From assembly GCA_900316285.1 (NCBI GenBank), contig ONCG01000022.1, forward strand, positions 44,789-108,788: a stretch of DNA of 64,000 bases. The letters are read 5' to 3'. The position numbers were made by a program, and so were the translations under genes. Positions 20,001 through 30,500 of the stretch are shown one piece after another. The notes beneath the pieces were generated by a model. It was given only the letters and a program-made list of their open reading frames with translations, was not told the DNA's origin and did no database searches. Position 1 is the first letter of the stretch, and each line of letters starts with the position of its first letter. Source of the DNA: an uncultured Prevotellaceae bacterium (lineage in GTDB: Bacteria > Bacteroidota > Bacteroidia > Bacteroidales > Bacteroidaceae).

Positions 20001-21883
20001 TAGGTCTTAGCAAGACAATAGTCAGCAATTTTGCGAATACAAGGCACATGATGGATCTCTCTGGCGACTACAGCCATATTCGCAAGCTCAAGGTCATTGG
20101 CGATATTTCCGGTACCGATTTTGATGTCATACGCCATCTGGCAGGTTATTGCCCGTGCATACACAGGCGCAACCTGGCAGGCCACCTCGAATACCTTGAC
20201 CTCTACGATGCCAACATCGAGGCATCCGACTTGGGCTACATCGGCGAGAACTCTGCTGCAGACGGCAGCAGCGGCCATATATACTTGGTCGAAGAAGACA
20301 ACGTGATGCCTTATCAAGCCCTGCTGAAGGCCTACAACCTGAAGACGCTCATCCTGCCGAAGTCGTGCACCAAGGTCGATGCACGAGCACTGCAGGAGTG
20401 CGAAGGCCTAGAGGTCATTGTCATCGGCGACAACACCACCGAGTTCAACTGGAACGCCCTCGACGACGATGCGTCACTCACGCGCATGTACTTCCTCTGC
20501 AATGAGAAAGTAAAGATATCAACTCAGAACGCCCTTTGGCGTAAGCTCTGCAATAACTACAACCCGACGTTCGACGCTTTCTACGTGCGTCCGTCGCAGC
20601 TTAATGACTATCGTAATGATCCCAACTACACCGGCAAGTCATGGCAGCGCACCAATAACATCCAGTGTGGTATCTTCACCGACGACGAGCAGTTCCTGCC
20701 CTTCGCCGCACACGCTGCCGTCACCTACGACGACCTCGCCTCCGTCACCGACGTCAGCGGATGGTTCTCGGCACATAAGGACATCAAGGACCTGTCGGCA
20801 CTGGCCTACACCTCTATCAACTCGCTGCGCTATAGCGACCTTCAGGAACTCAAGAATCTCGAGAAGATAGAGCTACCCGCTACCTTCGAGGAATTCTACG
20901 ATAACACCATTCAGTACGATGAGCAGGGCACCGCCATCGCCGACAAGCTCGACCATCGTCCGTTTGCCTATGCCGACAACCTGCGCTATCTCAACATGGT
21001 GAATTGCGATTCGACGACGGTCATCGACGACCTTCGCGGTGGCATCAAGCAGAAACTCGGCATCAATGCCAAACAGGCGCTCATCTATCTGCCCAGCTCC
21101 TACGGACAGAGCGACGATACGAATGTCGTGGTCGGCACTGCTGACGGCAAGTACAAGGCAAGGGCATACCTCATGGCCGACAATCAGGAATACTTCGTGC
21201 CGATAGCCTTTGATACTGACACCGTTAAGAACACGCGTGCCCTGCCTACTGCAACCTCGCCCTACACGGTCTGCGTGCCCTACAAGCTGAAGGTGCCTGC
21301 CTACTCGCGTGCCTACCAGCTGAGCGATCGCAGCGGCAACACGCTGGTGTTTAAGGAGGTGACGGGTGAGCTGGAGGCTATGCGTCCCTACCTGCTGAAG
21401 GTGGTGGGCAACAAGCGCCTGCGCAAGACTTCCACAACTCTCAATACCGACATCCAGCAGACCATTCCTGCCAGCGGCGGCAGCACCTACGGACGTCAGG
21501 ATGATGCCCCAGGCTACTCGCTGCGTGGCACGTTCAATGGCATCGACAACAAGACGGCCGGCGAAATGGGTGCCTACATCCTTCAGAGCGATGGCGACTG
21601 GCATCCCGTCCTCTCGTCGACCGATGCTGAGAAGAAGGCAGAGATCCTGCCGTTCCGTGCCTTCCTGCTGCCGAGCGTTCGCAATGCCAAGGCCCGCATC
21701 GGCATGACGTTGGAGGATGCCGACGATGTTGACGGTATCGACACCATCGAGACCATCGACGAGGACGGCACCGAGCGCTACTACGACCTCAACGGCCGCC
21801 TGAGAGCTACTGGAAACCAGAAACTGGAAACGCTCCCGAAGGGTGTCTATATCCATAACGGCAAGAAGGTCATGGTGAAGTAA
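14036..21883 (+). CDS. Giant BspA-like surface protein 1 (2615 residues)
   Basis: Starts ATGATGACAAACATG; 14036 or the Met at 14048 could be used, and both giant paralogues keep this MMT.MKR start. The signal peptide ends in QTAWA. An N-terminal GLUG-like part (FSGTFDGDGHTLTY, IRHLNVTGG) is followed by many BspA/LRR_5 repeats (FQNCSNLTSISLPSTLTKIL, FAGCTSLQTI) with recurring 'F.I.V......Y......W' caps. Residues about 850-1065 are an Ala-rich, AT-rich-coded helical cassette with hydrophobic stretches and no counterpart in giant 2. The C-terminus has PYTVCVPYKL...PYLLKVVGN, then a YYDLNGRL...GVYIHNGKKVMVK tail like a short type IX sorting signal. Flanks are near-identical to giant 2, for example residues 360-560. 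Probably an adhesin or host-interaction protein; the ligand is unknown. Confidence 0.85.
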   Translation: MMTNMKRLKWLTVFLLLIGQTAWAWDGEGTSSNPYLISSTSDWKQLATDVSAGNSYSGKFFRLTADFDADGQSVGTENSPFSGTFDGDGHTLTYDRGGNTDAGFVLVDDYCAPFVRLDGATIRHLNVTGGVYSNHKFAAGIASIINGSKQTTIMDCHVSSILYGGEGVKADATFGGLVAEVKKECTAEPVIKDCSFTGSITMYAAGSSGMVGYAHRSVKFENCLFDPKEYPYAPYVNTCATFVRMPSGVESTFEKCYFTIRMGTQQGKCIFSEVEAAGDCKAEIISEPLIRLYGKKYYGSGTKVRLTVPEGTPFDHWIDNNGCFISDPWTANGVHTISDVHAMPSLGIATSMPATVKSNAERYGVNYRYLSKHDYKLFMSDSLREARGYKFDSEGSLYVTDAEGTDTWITVVWDCNPDKMNDYFYRDGWFWKDKNFEGSIIFNDLVADSWLHSHLFAIAPRAFQGVKQLKRIMFLSDISPVLRGHATMPLDVAIQEGAFKDSGIEELVMVYRDEEHDAWVELGPTSGVTIAADAFEGTDGRICVAPTIYQTYMGDKQWRTLHSRINIYAAKVQDIKQDGVVYSYWRNSSGEPLKNNAEGHAVLMNTLKTWNANYQNFNATELLAEQDNENVWYAQIIGVDDSSLDNGKMIIRNDPGTYYNYKTLNIAPNAFAGNENLKYIEFEQVVGNRNSYSDLKLVIQNGAFKRCKNLKELRMFYHVNTNSDGSSGNLHWLSLGPEDVIPGDNIFGLDLLTQDQIARIAKGEDISSELQYNGVPEDFRILVAPERMAEFMKDPNWVPYLQYIVASDLTPTSESDEFKIDGSKGLTYAYITNLGGIRETSQTVSQDLSWWTLPRIAVELAMHVYTISLSFAAAASKSVSADALLQAANKVTDCTTAETTLSAVSKATNDALGKVVIDATGKIDYGWIKNTAVTFFTKYHDLEYTKISFLKSYITDEVKEGLIKYNWLDKTKFTFANEIWGLTDDEVYQGCLLLKKPLEDALTTASNAVTAATMKQAGLVRINNAVFNSMLDARIAQGISAMTVASGFVAQAAWGGQYNGEALKKGMRANILSNIHEFSLQGGSYIIMTPTKNLVYHTYLKRVADDTQDAVIYAGTDKKQGRDASAVTMTFARDAFQNHTNLKTIKFHENNINSHEGMSMLLTIPDSAFYGCTNLVEFSTIVESSNGSQVLGPESFILGGDSVFVGLDPKKFHILIDESRKDDYLASESWAPLAKYFQYTNTKPNTEYNEYGGKYAYAYENGSLQKIHKLQGHTIEHMVVSEPDDNFLTGHQGGLKLCNDIGIFNNFQLDAVRYKAFFGNKNLRVVNFTDLKGSTIFGDTYTELDITLQDSCFANCTNLANLDMLYLVTDGTNRIAPLKPQQVKLGRGVLYGTTAKIKMMPQQVEWFQKDTTWAKYSDRFLPSVIKVADDDVRDVLSEMAYYDFAHTGFDDALWTDYIDLARIAGCIHGFDWLSGKFKGKGIHSFNEFRLFENVGLNFVGIGWFQNCSNLTSISLPSTLTKILDDAFNGCTSLTAIEIPENVNQIWSGAFAGCTSLQTIRVRSRVPADFYKRTNANIFPKNEGMKIYVPDGTVDTYKQKWAEYKDYIVSDKTLKNRKVITVTEPGQLAQQLELTAFKENNKVHYLRGEYASIDSLTITGPLNGEDLGVIRHLAGADAYDSDPTDGCLTYLNLWDADIKKDKTNSYNGNGGDEYIDADNKVPDYLFENCTSIQTVIFPKTATYIGENIFEDATNLRKVCVGYATTGYECDIFQSLQGVEELMLLTDGHATSEYKDPWEANIAATYTTNAQLGNYMGDINLTRRTPYVIAPFSDDAAIRILAGKGLFFPSEYIEKEDVDGLFSDNNTITDLSDFNRFTKVKNLNNTFTNASKLRIVTLPDSIKTISAVAFAGCTSLDSINVSCDSVPEMAAHALKDLPNSFRIFVPKRLCKLYRTKWAEYADHINVDESLYDQSDIITVRLDTRNTLAEKLGLSKTIVSNFANTRHMMDLSGDYSHIRKLKVIGDISGTDFDVIRHLAGYCPCIHRRNLAGHLEYLDLYDANIEASDLGYIGENSAADGSSGHIYLVEEDNVMPYQALLKAYNLKTLILPKSCTKVDARALQECEGLEVIVIGDNTTEFNWNALDDDASLTRMYFLCNEKVKISTQNALWRKLCNNYNPTFDAFYVRPSQLNDYRNDPNYTGKSWQRTNNIQCGIFTDDEQFLPFAAHAAVTYDDLASVTDVSGWFSAHKDIKDLSALAYTSINSLRYSDLQELKNLEKIELPATFEEFYDNTIQYDEQGTAIADKLDHRPFAYADNLRYLNMVNCDSTTVIDDLRGGIKQKLGINAKQALIYLPSSYGQSDDTNVVVGTADGKYKARAYLMADNQEYFVPIAFDTDTVKNTRALPTATSPYTVCVPYKLKVPAYSRAYQLSDRSGNTLVFKEVTGELEAMRPYLLKVVGNKRLRKTSTTLNTDIQQTIPASGGSTYGRQDDAPGYSLRGTFNGIDNKTAGEMGAYILQSDGDWHPVLSSTDAEKKAEILPFRAFLLPSVRNAKARIGMTLEDADDVDGIDTIETIDEDGTERYYDLNGRLRATGNQKLETLPKGVYIHNGKKVMVK

Positions 21884-21895
21884 AAGCTCGCTGAC

Positions 21896-21969
21896 TGTAG
21901 GGACGCGGTGTGCCGCGTAACTGGAGGGGAAAAGCTAATTCCCAAAATGCGACACGTCGCGTCCCTACA
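21896..21969. repeat. 74-bp palindromic MITE-like repeat (copy 1)
   Basis: Ends TGTAGGGACGCGG ... CGTCCCTACA in inverted orientation, about 30-bp centre with TGGAG and AAAGCTAAT. Same length and ends as 49212-49285. It lies just after the giant 1 stop codon. Confidence 0.8.
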
Positions 21970-22004
21970 TTTAACTGATAATAATTATAAAAACGAAAGA
22001 TAAG

Positions 22005-22646
22005 ATGAAGAAAATCTGGATTTTTATGTTTGCATTGTTGGCGATAGTCAGCTGCAAAGACGACGACCCCAAACCTGCTACAGCAGAACAGTTGCAGAAA
22101 CTGACAGGTCATTGGTATGCCGAACTGCCTGCCAACGGCGAGACTGCTAACTGGCGCACCTTAGAAGAGGGAGACATGACAAACTACGACCACATCGGAG
22201 TCGTCATCTACCTCAATGGAAACACTCCTACCGAAGAGGTCAGCTATTGGGGTTACCTCTACCTGCAAGAAGGTGACATGGTGAACTACGCTGGTCTCAT
22301 GAGCGAAAGCCATGAGCAGTCTTCCTTCAGTTTCACGATGGACGAGGAGTACAACATCACGCCGTCGAGCCATCTGAAGGATGCACCAAAGGTGACGAAA
22401 ATGCACTACGACAGGGAGAAGGACATCATCACTGCCGAAGTCAATTACAAAGGAGAGACCTACTACCTCACCTTCACACGTCCCACGGGCGACAATGAGA
22501 CTCTGCTCAACGAGTTCTGGGACATGCTCATCGAAACTGGCGAGATTGGTGGTAGTGCCGACAAGGGCACAGAAATAGACACTGACGTCGAGGAAGGCGG
22601 TGCAACGGAATCGTCAAGAGCGAAAGGCTTCTTCCCTGCCCCCTAA
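22005..22646 (+). CDS. Lipoprotein, lipocalin-like beta protein, unknown function
   Basis: 213 residues. MKKIWIFMFALLAIVSC is a type II signal peptide with the lipid-modified Cys followed by KDDDPK, which suits Bacteroidetes outer-membrane lipoproteins. The mature part begins with a LTGHWYAEL strand, as in lipocalin-like domains that measure 'how much of a ligand fits', then alternates short beta strands (YWGYLYLQEGDMVNYAG, TAEVNYKGETYYLTF). The tail is Glu/Asp-rich. It lies between giant 1 and the GLUG/dockerin gene and is probably co-transcribed; the second giant locus has no copy. Ligand and role are unknown. Confidence 0.75.
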   Translation: MKKIWIFMFALLAIVSCKDDDPKPATAEQLQKLTGHWYAELPANGETANWRTLEEGDMTNYDHIGVVIYLNGNTPTEEVSYWGYLYLQEGDMVNYAGLMSESHEQSSFSFTMDEEYNITPSSHLKDAPKVTKMHYDREKDIITAEVNYKGETYYLTFTRPTGDNETLLNEFWDMLIETGEIGGSADKGTEIDTDVEEGGATESSRAKGFFPAP

Positions 22647-22734
22647 AAGAATGACGATTATTTTTCCCTCTATTCCCTCTAATAAATAATAATGTGACGT
22701 GTCAAGTCAAAATAATGATAATTTATAATTGCAA

Positions 22735-24384
22735 ATGAAAAAATTCAATATATTATTCGCCATTGCCTCCCTGCTCATATTCGCACAGGGGGCATGGGCG
22801 CAAACACAAATAGAAGGACTGACATACAACGATGATGGTAAGTTCTACGAAATTCCAAATGCGTCTGCCCTTAATATGTTGGCTACTTATGTCAACGCTG
22901 GTAATAGTTGCGAAGGCCTGACATTTAAGGTGACCGACAACATCACGTTTGCTCAGGGTACAGAGTTCACTCCTATTGGCACTGGTGATGACTTTGAAGG
23001 CACTCCGTTCGCTGGAACCTTTGATGGTCAGGATAAGACCATCAGCGGCATTCAGTACGAAGACAGTGAAGGTGCCAGCATAGGTCTTTTTGGCCATATC
23101 AGTAGTGCTCTCATTCAAAACGTGAAGTTGGAAGACTGCACGTTCACAGGTAACTTTTGTGTAGGTGCTATTGCAGGTCTGAATAGTGGTTATGACGATA
23201 AGGAAGGCAAACAAGGCATCTATAACTGCACCGTTGGCAGTGGCGTTACCGTGACAGCAGAAACAGTGGAAGAATTTGCTGGAGCCTTCGCTGGTGGCAT
23301 AATTGGCGACTGCAACAACACGACGATAAGCGGTTGCGTTAGTGCGGCCAAGGTGAATGGCGTTGAGTTTGTTGGCGGTATTGCCGGACGACTGCTGAGC
23401 AGCAAAAATGGCATTGATTCGGAAGCTCAGGAGCGTGGAGTTATCGAAGAGTGTTATTTCACAGGTAAAATCAATGGCGACGACAAGAAAATTGATGCCT
23501 TAGGTGCCCGTGGTCCCCTTGAAGGGTATGAGTATGACCCGGACACGGAGCCTGACGCAGGCTACACCAATGGACTCGTAAAACTAACCCTCTTTGCCGA
23601 TGACAGCGAGCAGACCATCAAGAATTCAACTCGCTTGAACAACTACAATGGCCAGACCGCTAACGTCACCATGTCGGGACTTAAACTCGCGAACGACAAG
23701 TGGAGCACAATCTGCCTGCCGTTCGAGATGAGTGGTTTCAACGGCACACCTTTTGCAGGTGCTGATGTGAAGGTCTTCAAGGCTGCTGAGTATAAAGGCA
23801 ACACGCTGACAGCTACCTTCGAAGACGCAAGCAAAATAGATGTCGGCATACCTTACATCGTTAAGGGAGCAGCAGTCGACAGTCCAGAGTTTGAAGGTGT
23901 CAAGGTTGGCATCGAAGCAAGCGCTGCAACGTTTGATCATGCTACGTTCATAGGAACGTTCAACCCCGTCACCTTCAACGAGAACGACAGAACCATCCTC
24001 TACCTGGGCGACGACAACAAACTTTACTTCCCCAAAGAGGCGATGACCATCAACCCCTTCCATGCCTACTTCAAACTGCAGAACGGCATCAAAGCCTGTA
24101 GTAGTGATGGCAATGTGAACGGCGACGAAAACGTGACGGTTGCTGACATCACTTCACTTGTGAACATCATCAAGAACCCTGTTTCCCAACCAGAAAAAGC
24201 AGGCGTCGCCGATGTGAACGATGACAACAACGTAACTGTCGACGATGTTGCAGCACTCGCAAACATCATCCTTGGAAAGGATATCGAAGGTGCGATGAGA
24301 GCCATTAAGACCGACGATGCTATCGGCATCAGCTACGGCTTCGGCGGAAGCAGCGAAAAACCTGCCCCCGCCCGTAAGATGTAA
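22735..24384 (+). CDS. Secreted GLUG protein with C-terminal dockerin-like repeats
   Basis: 549 residues from ATG 22735 (a TTG two codons upstream is less likely). The signal peptide is MKKFNILFAIASLLIFAQGAWA. GLUG-like repeats follow (FAGTFDGQDKTISGIQY, VGAIAGLNSG, AGGIIGDC, VGGIAGRL). The WSTICLPF module starts at about 321 and includes ILYLGDDNKLYFP at about 421. Residues about 457-515 hold two dockerin/EF-like loops, GNVNGDENVTVADITSLVNI and ADVNDDNNVTVDDVAALANI, each with the D/N-x-D/N-x-D/N calcium pattern. Dockerin-like pairs in Prevotella secreted proteins need not mean a cellulosome. The beginning of this gene recurs as a decayed copy at 32317. The intrinsic terminator after it ends the operon. 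Confidence 0.8.
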   Translation: MKKFNILFAIASLLIFAQGAWAQTQIEGLTYNDDGKFYEIPNASALNMLATYVNAGNSCEGLTFKVTDNITFAQGTEFTPIGTGDDFEGTPFAGTFDGQDKTISGIQYEDSEGASIGLFGHISSALIQNVKLEDCTFTGNFCVGAIAGLNSGYDDKEGKQGIYNCTVGSGVTVTAETVEEFAGAFAGGIIGDCNNTTISGCVSAAKVNGVEFVGGIAGRLLSSKNGIDSEAQERGVIEECYFTGKINGDDKKIDALGARGPLEGYEYDPDTEPDAGYTNGLVKLTLFADDSEQTIKNSTRLNNYNGQTANVTMSGLKLANDKWSTICLPFEMSGFNGTPFAGADVKVFKAAEYKGNTLTATFEDASKIDVGIPYIVKGAAVDSPEFEGVKVGIEASAATFDHATFIGTFNPVTFNENDRTILYLGDDNKLYFPKEAMTINPFHAYFKLQNGIKACSSDGNVNGDENVTVADITSLVNIIKNPVSQPEKAGVADVNDDNNVTVDDVAALANIILGKDIEGAMRAIKTDDAIGISYGFGGSSEKPAPARKM

Positions 24385-24407
24385 GGCCCACCTTGTCAAT
24401 CTGGATA

Positions 24408-24459
24408 AAAGCACAGGTGTGGTGACACATGGCTGTCGCTGCATCTGTGTTTTTTGTAT
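24408..24459 (+). terminator. Intrinsic terminator of the giant 1 operon
   Basis: Stem between GCACAGGTG and the GCATCTGTG region with a T-run (TTTTTT). The same element, ACAGGTGTGGTGAC ... GCACCTGT plus T-run, closes the second giant locus at 32459-32512, so it was duplicated with the locus. Confidence 0.7.
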
Positions 24460-24538
24460 CATGCCACAGACATATCTTTATGATGCATGCGTGCGCGTGA
24501 GTTTAATTAGGAGAAATCTATTATAATAATCTACAATA

Positions 24539-27500
24539 ATGATGACGAGTATGAAACGATTTAAGTGGTTAACGGTCTTCCTACTTTTATTAGGGCAGAC
24601 CGCATGGGCATGGGAAGGTAGTGGCACCAGTACCGACCCCTACCTGATTCAGAACCTCGATGACTGGAAGAGCCTGTCCTACGACCTAGCTCACCAGCAG
24701 AGCCATGAAGGTGAGTTCTTCCGTCTGACCGCCGACCTCGACCTGGAAGGCTACAGCCTAGGCGGCGAGATGCAACCCTTCAGTGGCACCTTCGACGGCG
24801 ACGGCCACACGCTGACCTACAACTGTGGCGGCGCTCGCGACGACCGTTTCGAACTCGTCGACGACTACTGCGCGCCTTTCATCCGCCTGGACGGTGCCAC
24901 CATCCGCCATCTGAACGTGACGGGCTCCATCTATAGCAACCATAAGTTCGCGGGAAGCATCGCCTCCATCATCGACGGCGACAAGGCGACGACGATCGAC
25001 GACTGCCATTCCGACTGCGTGCTCTATGCCGGCGAGAAGGTGAAGGGCGACGCCACGTTCGGCGGCTTCGTGGGCTATGTGAACGCCAGCTGCAAGGCAG
25101 ACCCCACGATTAAGGACTGCACGTTCACAGGCCATATCACCATGTATGCCTCCTGCAGCGGTGGTATGGTGGGCTGGACGTACCGTCCCATCAAGTTCGA
25201 GAACTGCTTGTTCGATCCTAAGGAGACACCCTACACCGACGGCTGTGCCACCTACGTCCGCATGGCCGATGGTGTGCAGTGTACCTTTGAGAAGTGCTAC
25301 CGCACGACCTTGATGGGCACCGCGCAAGGCATCCCCGTGTTCTCGGAGGTGTTGGTTCCCGACGGCTGCATGGCCGAGCTTCTCGGTGAGCCCCTGATGA
25401 AGCGCGACGGCAAGAAATACTACACGTCTGGTGCCCAGGTGCTGCTGACGGTTCCAGAAGGTACGCCCTTCGACCACTGGGTGACAGAGGGTGCTCCGGG
25501 CTGCTTCGTCAGCGACCCGTGGACGGCCAGCGGTGTGCACACGCTCTCGGACGTACGCTCGAAGCCCATGCTCGGCATCGCCACAGCGGCGCCCCAGACG
25601 GTCAAGAGCAATGCCGAACGCTACGGTGTCAACTACCGCTACCTCTCCAAGCGCGACTACCTGCTCTTCATGAGCGACTCGCTCCGCGAGGCCCGCGGCT
25701 ACAAGTTCGACAGTGAGGGCAGTCTCTACGTCACCGACGCCGAGGGCACCGACACGTGGGTCACCGTTGTTTGGAACTGCGACCCCGATGAGATGAACGA
25801 CTACTTCTACCGCGACGGCTGGTTCTGGAAGGACAAGAACTTCGAGGGCTGCATCATCTTCAACGACCTCGTGGCCGACTCGTGGCTCCATTCCCATCTG
25901 TTTGCCATCGCCCCGCGTGCCTTCCAGGGCGTGAAGCAACTGAAGCACGTGATGTTCCTGAGCGACATCAGCCCGCACCTGCGCGGTCATGCCACGATGC
26001 CCCTGGACGTGGCCATCCAGGAGGGCGCCTTCAAGGACTCGGGCATCGAGGAACTGGTAATGGTCTACCGCGACGAGGAGCACGACGCGTGGGTGGACCT
26101 CGGCCCGACGTCGGGCGTCAAGATCGCCGCCGACGCCTTCGAGGGCACCATCGGCCGCATCTGCGTGGCACCAAAGGTCTACCAGGCCTACATGGGCGAC
26201 AAGAGCTGGAGCGCCCTCCACAGCCGCTTCACCATCTACGCCGCCAAGGTGGAAGACATGAAGGTGAACGGTGCCATCTACAGCTATTGGCGCGACAGCA
26301 ACGGCGAACCTCAGAAGAACGACGACGCCGGCCACCAGGCGATGATGGACATCCTGAAGTACTGGAACGCGGACTACCAGCAGTTCACCAGTTCCAGCCT
26401 GCTGAGCAGCAGCGATGAGAACATCTGGTACACGAGGGTTGTCGGTGCCGACGACGACTACCTGAAGTCGAACGACGGCGTGATGCGCATCTACAACGAC
26501 CCGGGAACGCAATACAACTATAAGACTATTACTATTGAGCCCTACGCCTTCAAGGGTAGCCAGGAACTGAAGGCCATTGAGTTCTGGCAGACCAACGGCT
26601 ACAGTTCCAACAGCTATAGCGACCTGAAATTGGTTATCCCAGATGGCGCCTTCTACGGCTGCACCAACCTGAAGGAGTTGCGTATGTACTACTACGTTGA
26701 GGACGGCGACAACCACTGGGAGGTGTTGGGACCGCAGGACGTCATCCCCGGCGACAATATCTTCGGCATGCCCTCCGACGAGCAGTTCGGCCGGATGACC
26801 GACGAGGAGCGGGCTGCTTGGCCGAAGATGCACAATGACTTCCGCATCCTGGTCTCGCCCTCGGTCTACGACGAGTTCATCAACGACCCCAACTGGTCGC
26901 ACTACGCGGGCTTCATCGTGGCAGCCGACTACGAGCCCACGTCGTGGGACGCCATCGACGAGGAGGGGCTGACCTACGACTATGCCTCCAAGACTATCAA
27001 CACGGCGTCCACTAATCAGGTGGTGACGCAGAATCTCTCGTGGTGGAATCTGCCTATCAAAGTCATGGAGGCGGTCACCGTCTACAAGCTTTTCTCTGCG
27101 TTGGCGAAGTCGGGAATCATGCAGTTTGCCCAGGAAGCGTATGACATTCTCGAGGGACACATCAAGAGGTCTCTCAGCGCGATACAAGTCACCAAGCAGG
27201 GTGTCACGAGTGCAGCCATGCTCGAGAGTGCGGATGCTAGCGTGCGCAAATCAGCCGTCGATTTCATCATGTCGCGTCAAGCCGACAATTTCTTCATGCC
27301 GATATCCAAGGCTGCAGAGATCGTTAAAAAAGAAGGACTTGTCATGGTGGGACGTAACAATCGGTGGGCGTGGACAGAAGTTGCTAGGGACCTTCTGCTC
27401 GATGAGGGTAAAGATGCCCTTCGGAATACGGTAGCAGAATCCATTCGAACGACATTCCCCACTTGGATGAAGAGAGCCAATAAAGAAATCACTGCGATGG

Positions 27501-30500
27501 TGATTCAACAATTTAAGGTGAGCTGGCAAACCAGCAACCTCAATCCCGGGCGGCGACTCGCCAACTGGTTGGCCATGAACGTAGTCGTCGGTGCGGCCTA
27601 TGGAGCTTTTCAAGTCATAGGTTCCGAGATGACCGAAGAGCAGTTCCAGCACGGACTGATCGAGAACATCAAGGCCAACATGCACAATGTATCCTACGAG
27701 AACACGCTGATCTACACCCCCGACAAGAAACTCATCTACCACGTCTATGTAGACAAGGTCACTGACAGCAAGAAAGACAGCATTACGATCTACAACGATA
27801 TCGGCCGCGCCTGGAACTACCGCACGGTGGCCATCAAGAAGAAGGCCTTCCAAGGCAACACGAAGATCAAGAAGATCGGCTTTGCCGAGAATGCCGTTGC
27901 GGGCAGCGACTCCTACGTACCCATGCAGCTGGCCATCCCCGACTCCGCTTTTGCCGGCTGCACGGGGTTGGAGCGCTTCAACCTGCTGTTCAAGACGCGC
28001 AAGGGCGGTCGCCGCGGCCTTGGCCCCGAGAACTTCATCCTTGGCGGCGACAGCATCTTCGCGGGCTGCGACTCTACGAAGCTTCAGATCGTCATTGCCA
28101 GCGACCGCAAGCAGGACTTCCTCGACGACGAGATCTGGCGTAACTACAAGCGCTTCTTCGTCTATGAGGATGTGAAGGATGAAACGGAATACACCGAGTA
28201 CGGTGTGAACTACGCCTACCTCTACGACCGTAACACCACGCAGCGCGTGTCGAAGGTGAAGGGCCACAAGATCGAGCACCTCACCGCCGTGTCGGCGGAC
28301 AACGAGTTCCTCGACGAGCACCAGGGCAGCATGGGCCTTTTCAACGACATCGGCTCTTTCAACAACTACAAGCTCGACTTCATCAACAAGAAGGCGTTCG
28401 CCGGCAACGACCATGTACGGAATGTCTCTTTCTGGGACCTGAACGGCGGCGACGCCTACACACAGCTCGGCCTTCAGATGGGCGACTCCTGCTTCATCAA
28501 CTGTAAGAACCTGAAGAGCCTCGACATGCTTTACTGCGTGACCGACGGCGACGACCACCTCGAGACGCTCCGTCCTGAGCAGGTGCGTCCGGGCAAGGGC
28601 ATGTTCGACGGCTCCCCCGACTGCGTCATCAAGATGCTCCCGAGCCAGCTGCCGTGGTTCGAGTCCGACACGGCATGGACTGCCTACAAGGACCGCTTCC
28701 TGCCGTGCATCATCAAGACGACCGACGAAGGCGTGTGGAAAGCGCTGAAGAAATGGTGCTACTACACACCCTGCTGCTCTCCCTATTACTGGGACGGCTA
28801 TGTAGACCTTGCGCGCATCGCTGCCGCCGGTTTCTCGTGCCTGAAGAACACGTTTAGCGGATTCCGTAACGCCATCCGCTCGTTTACCGACTTCAAGCAG
28901 TTCGAGGTGGTGGGCCTGGACTCGGTGGGCCGCAGCTGGTTCATCGGCTGCAGGAAGCTGAGCAGCATCGTCCTTCCCAAGACCATCAAGGCCATCCACG
29001 GATATGCTTTCTACGGCTGTTCCTCGCTGCCGGAGATAGAGCTTCCGGCCGGCGTGAGCAGCATTGACGAAAGCGCCTTCGAGAACTGCACGGGCCTGAG
29101 GCGTATCATCGTGCACAGCAAGAAGCCTGCCAAGCTTGAGCAGAAAGCGTTCCCGAAGAACGAGGGCATGAAGATCTACGTGCCTGCCGAGAGTCTGAGC
29201 GACTACCTCCGTGAATGGTCCGAATATAAGGACTACATCGTGAAAGATGACGGTTCTATGGTAAGCAAGGTTGTGAAACTGGAGCAGGCGGGCACGCTTG
29301 CCGAGAAGCTGGGTCTGGAAGTGGAGTGGAGCTACACGGGCACCGTGGTCGCCGGCGACGAACCCTACTGGCTGCACGGCAACTACGGGCGCTACGACTC
29401 GCTGACGGTGAGCGGTCCAATCAACGACCTCGACCTCTGGGTGCTCCGCTACATGGCCGGCAACAACGGCTACGAGCGTGGCGGCGGTACTCCTACCGAC
29501 GGTAAGCTTCGCTACCTGAACCTGTACAACGCCGACATTAAGAAGGACAAGGACTGCAAGGCTAACTATATCAACATGGGTGAGTATTACAGCATCGAAT
29601 GGTGGGACACCCCTGCCGACAACCACGTTGGCAAGTTCCTGTTCAGAGGCTGCGGTGTCCTGGAGGCGCTCATCCTTCCGAAGAGCGCAACGACGATCAT
29701 CACGGCCATCTTCGAGGGCTGTACGAACTTGCGACGCCTTGCCATCACTGGCGCAACGAGAGAGTACGACGGTTGGGAATATCCGACCCATATGCTCGGG
29801 TACCCGCTGGAAGAACTTGTGTTCCTGACCGACGGCATTGCCGGCAGCTCGGCCAAGAATCCATGGGGCCAGCCCATTTCTCAGGTGTTCACCAAGCAGT
29901 CGCAACAGAACGACTACATGAACCAACCGTTCCTGACCAACCAGGCCAAGATGGTCGCGTCCCTTTTCGAGGACGACGCCGTGATGGAAGCTCTTGCCGC
30001 CAAGGGTGAGTTCTTCCCCGGCATCTATACGAATCGCGAGGACGTGGAGGGTATCTTCCCCCACACGCGCGACCTTCGCCGTTTCAAGGACTTCAACGTG
30101 TTTACGAACGTCAAGTCATTGGGCGACGAGTCTTTCCGCGACTGCTTCAACCTGGAGGTCATCTCGCTGCCCGACTCGCTGAAGAGCATCAGTGCTGGAG
30201 CCTTCGCCAACTGCTACAGCCTCGACACGATCTACGTGGCCTGCGACTCCGTGCCCAAGCTGGCGGAGGATGCCTTCAAGAGCCTGCCCAACGACTTCCG
30301 CATCCTCGTCCCGAAACAGCTCTGCAAGCTGTACCGTGAGAAGTGGGCGCAGTATGCCGACCACATCAACGCCGACGACTCGTTCTATGCCAGCGACGAG
30401 ATCCTGACGGTCACCGTGAAGGAGCCGAATACGCTGGCCAAGGAACTGGGGCTGACCGTTACGGAGTATCACAATCACAACATGTATGTAGACCACAAAT

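Noticed and set aside
22735-24384. Cellulosome component, because of the dockerin-like pair
   Set aside because: No cohesin or glycoside hydrolase domain here; dockerin-like repeats are widespread in secreted Prevotella proteins.
24758-30064. Very long minus-strand open frames (809 and 937 codons) opposite giant gene 2
   Set aside because: They mirror the GC-rich third positions of the plus-strand gene, have no signal, promoter or family pattern, and break at the cassette. Treated as shadows.
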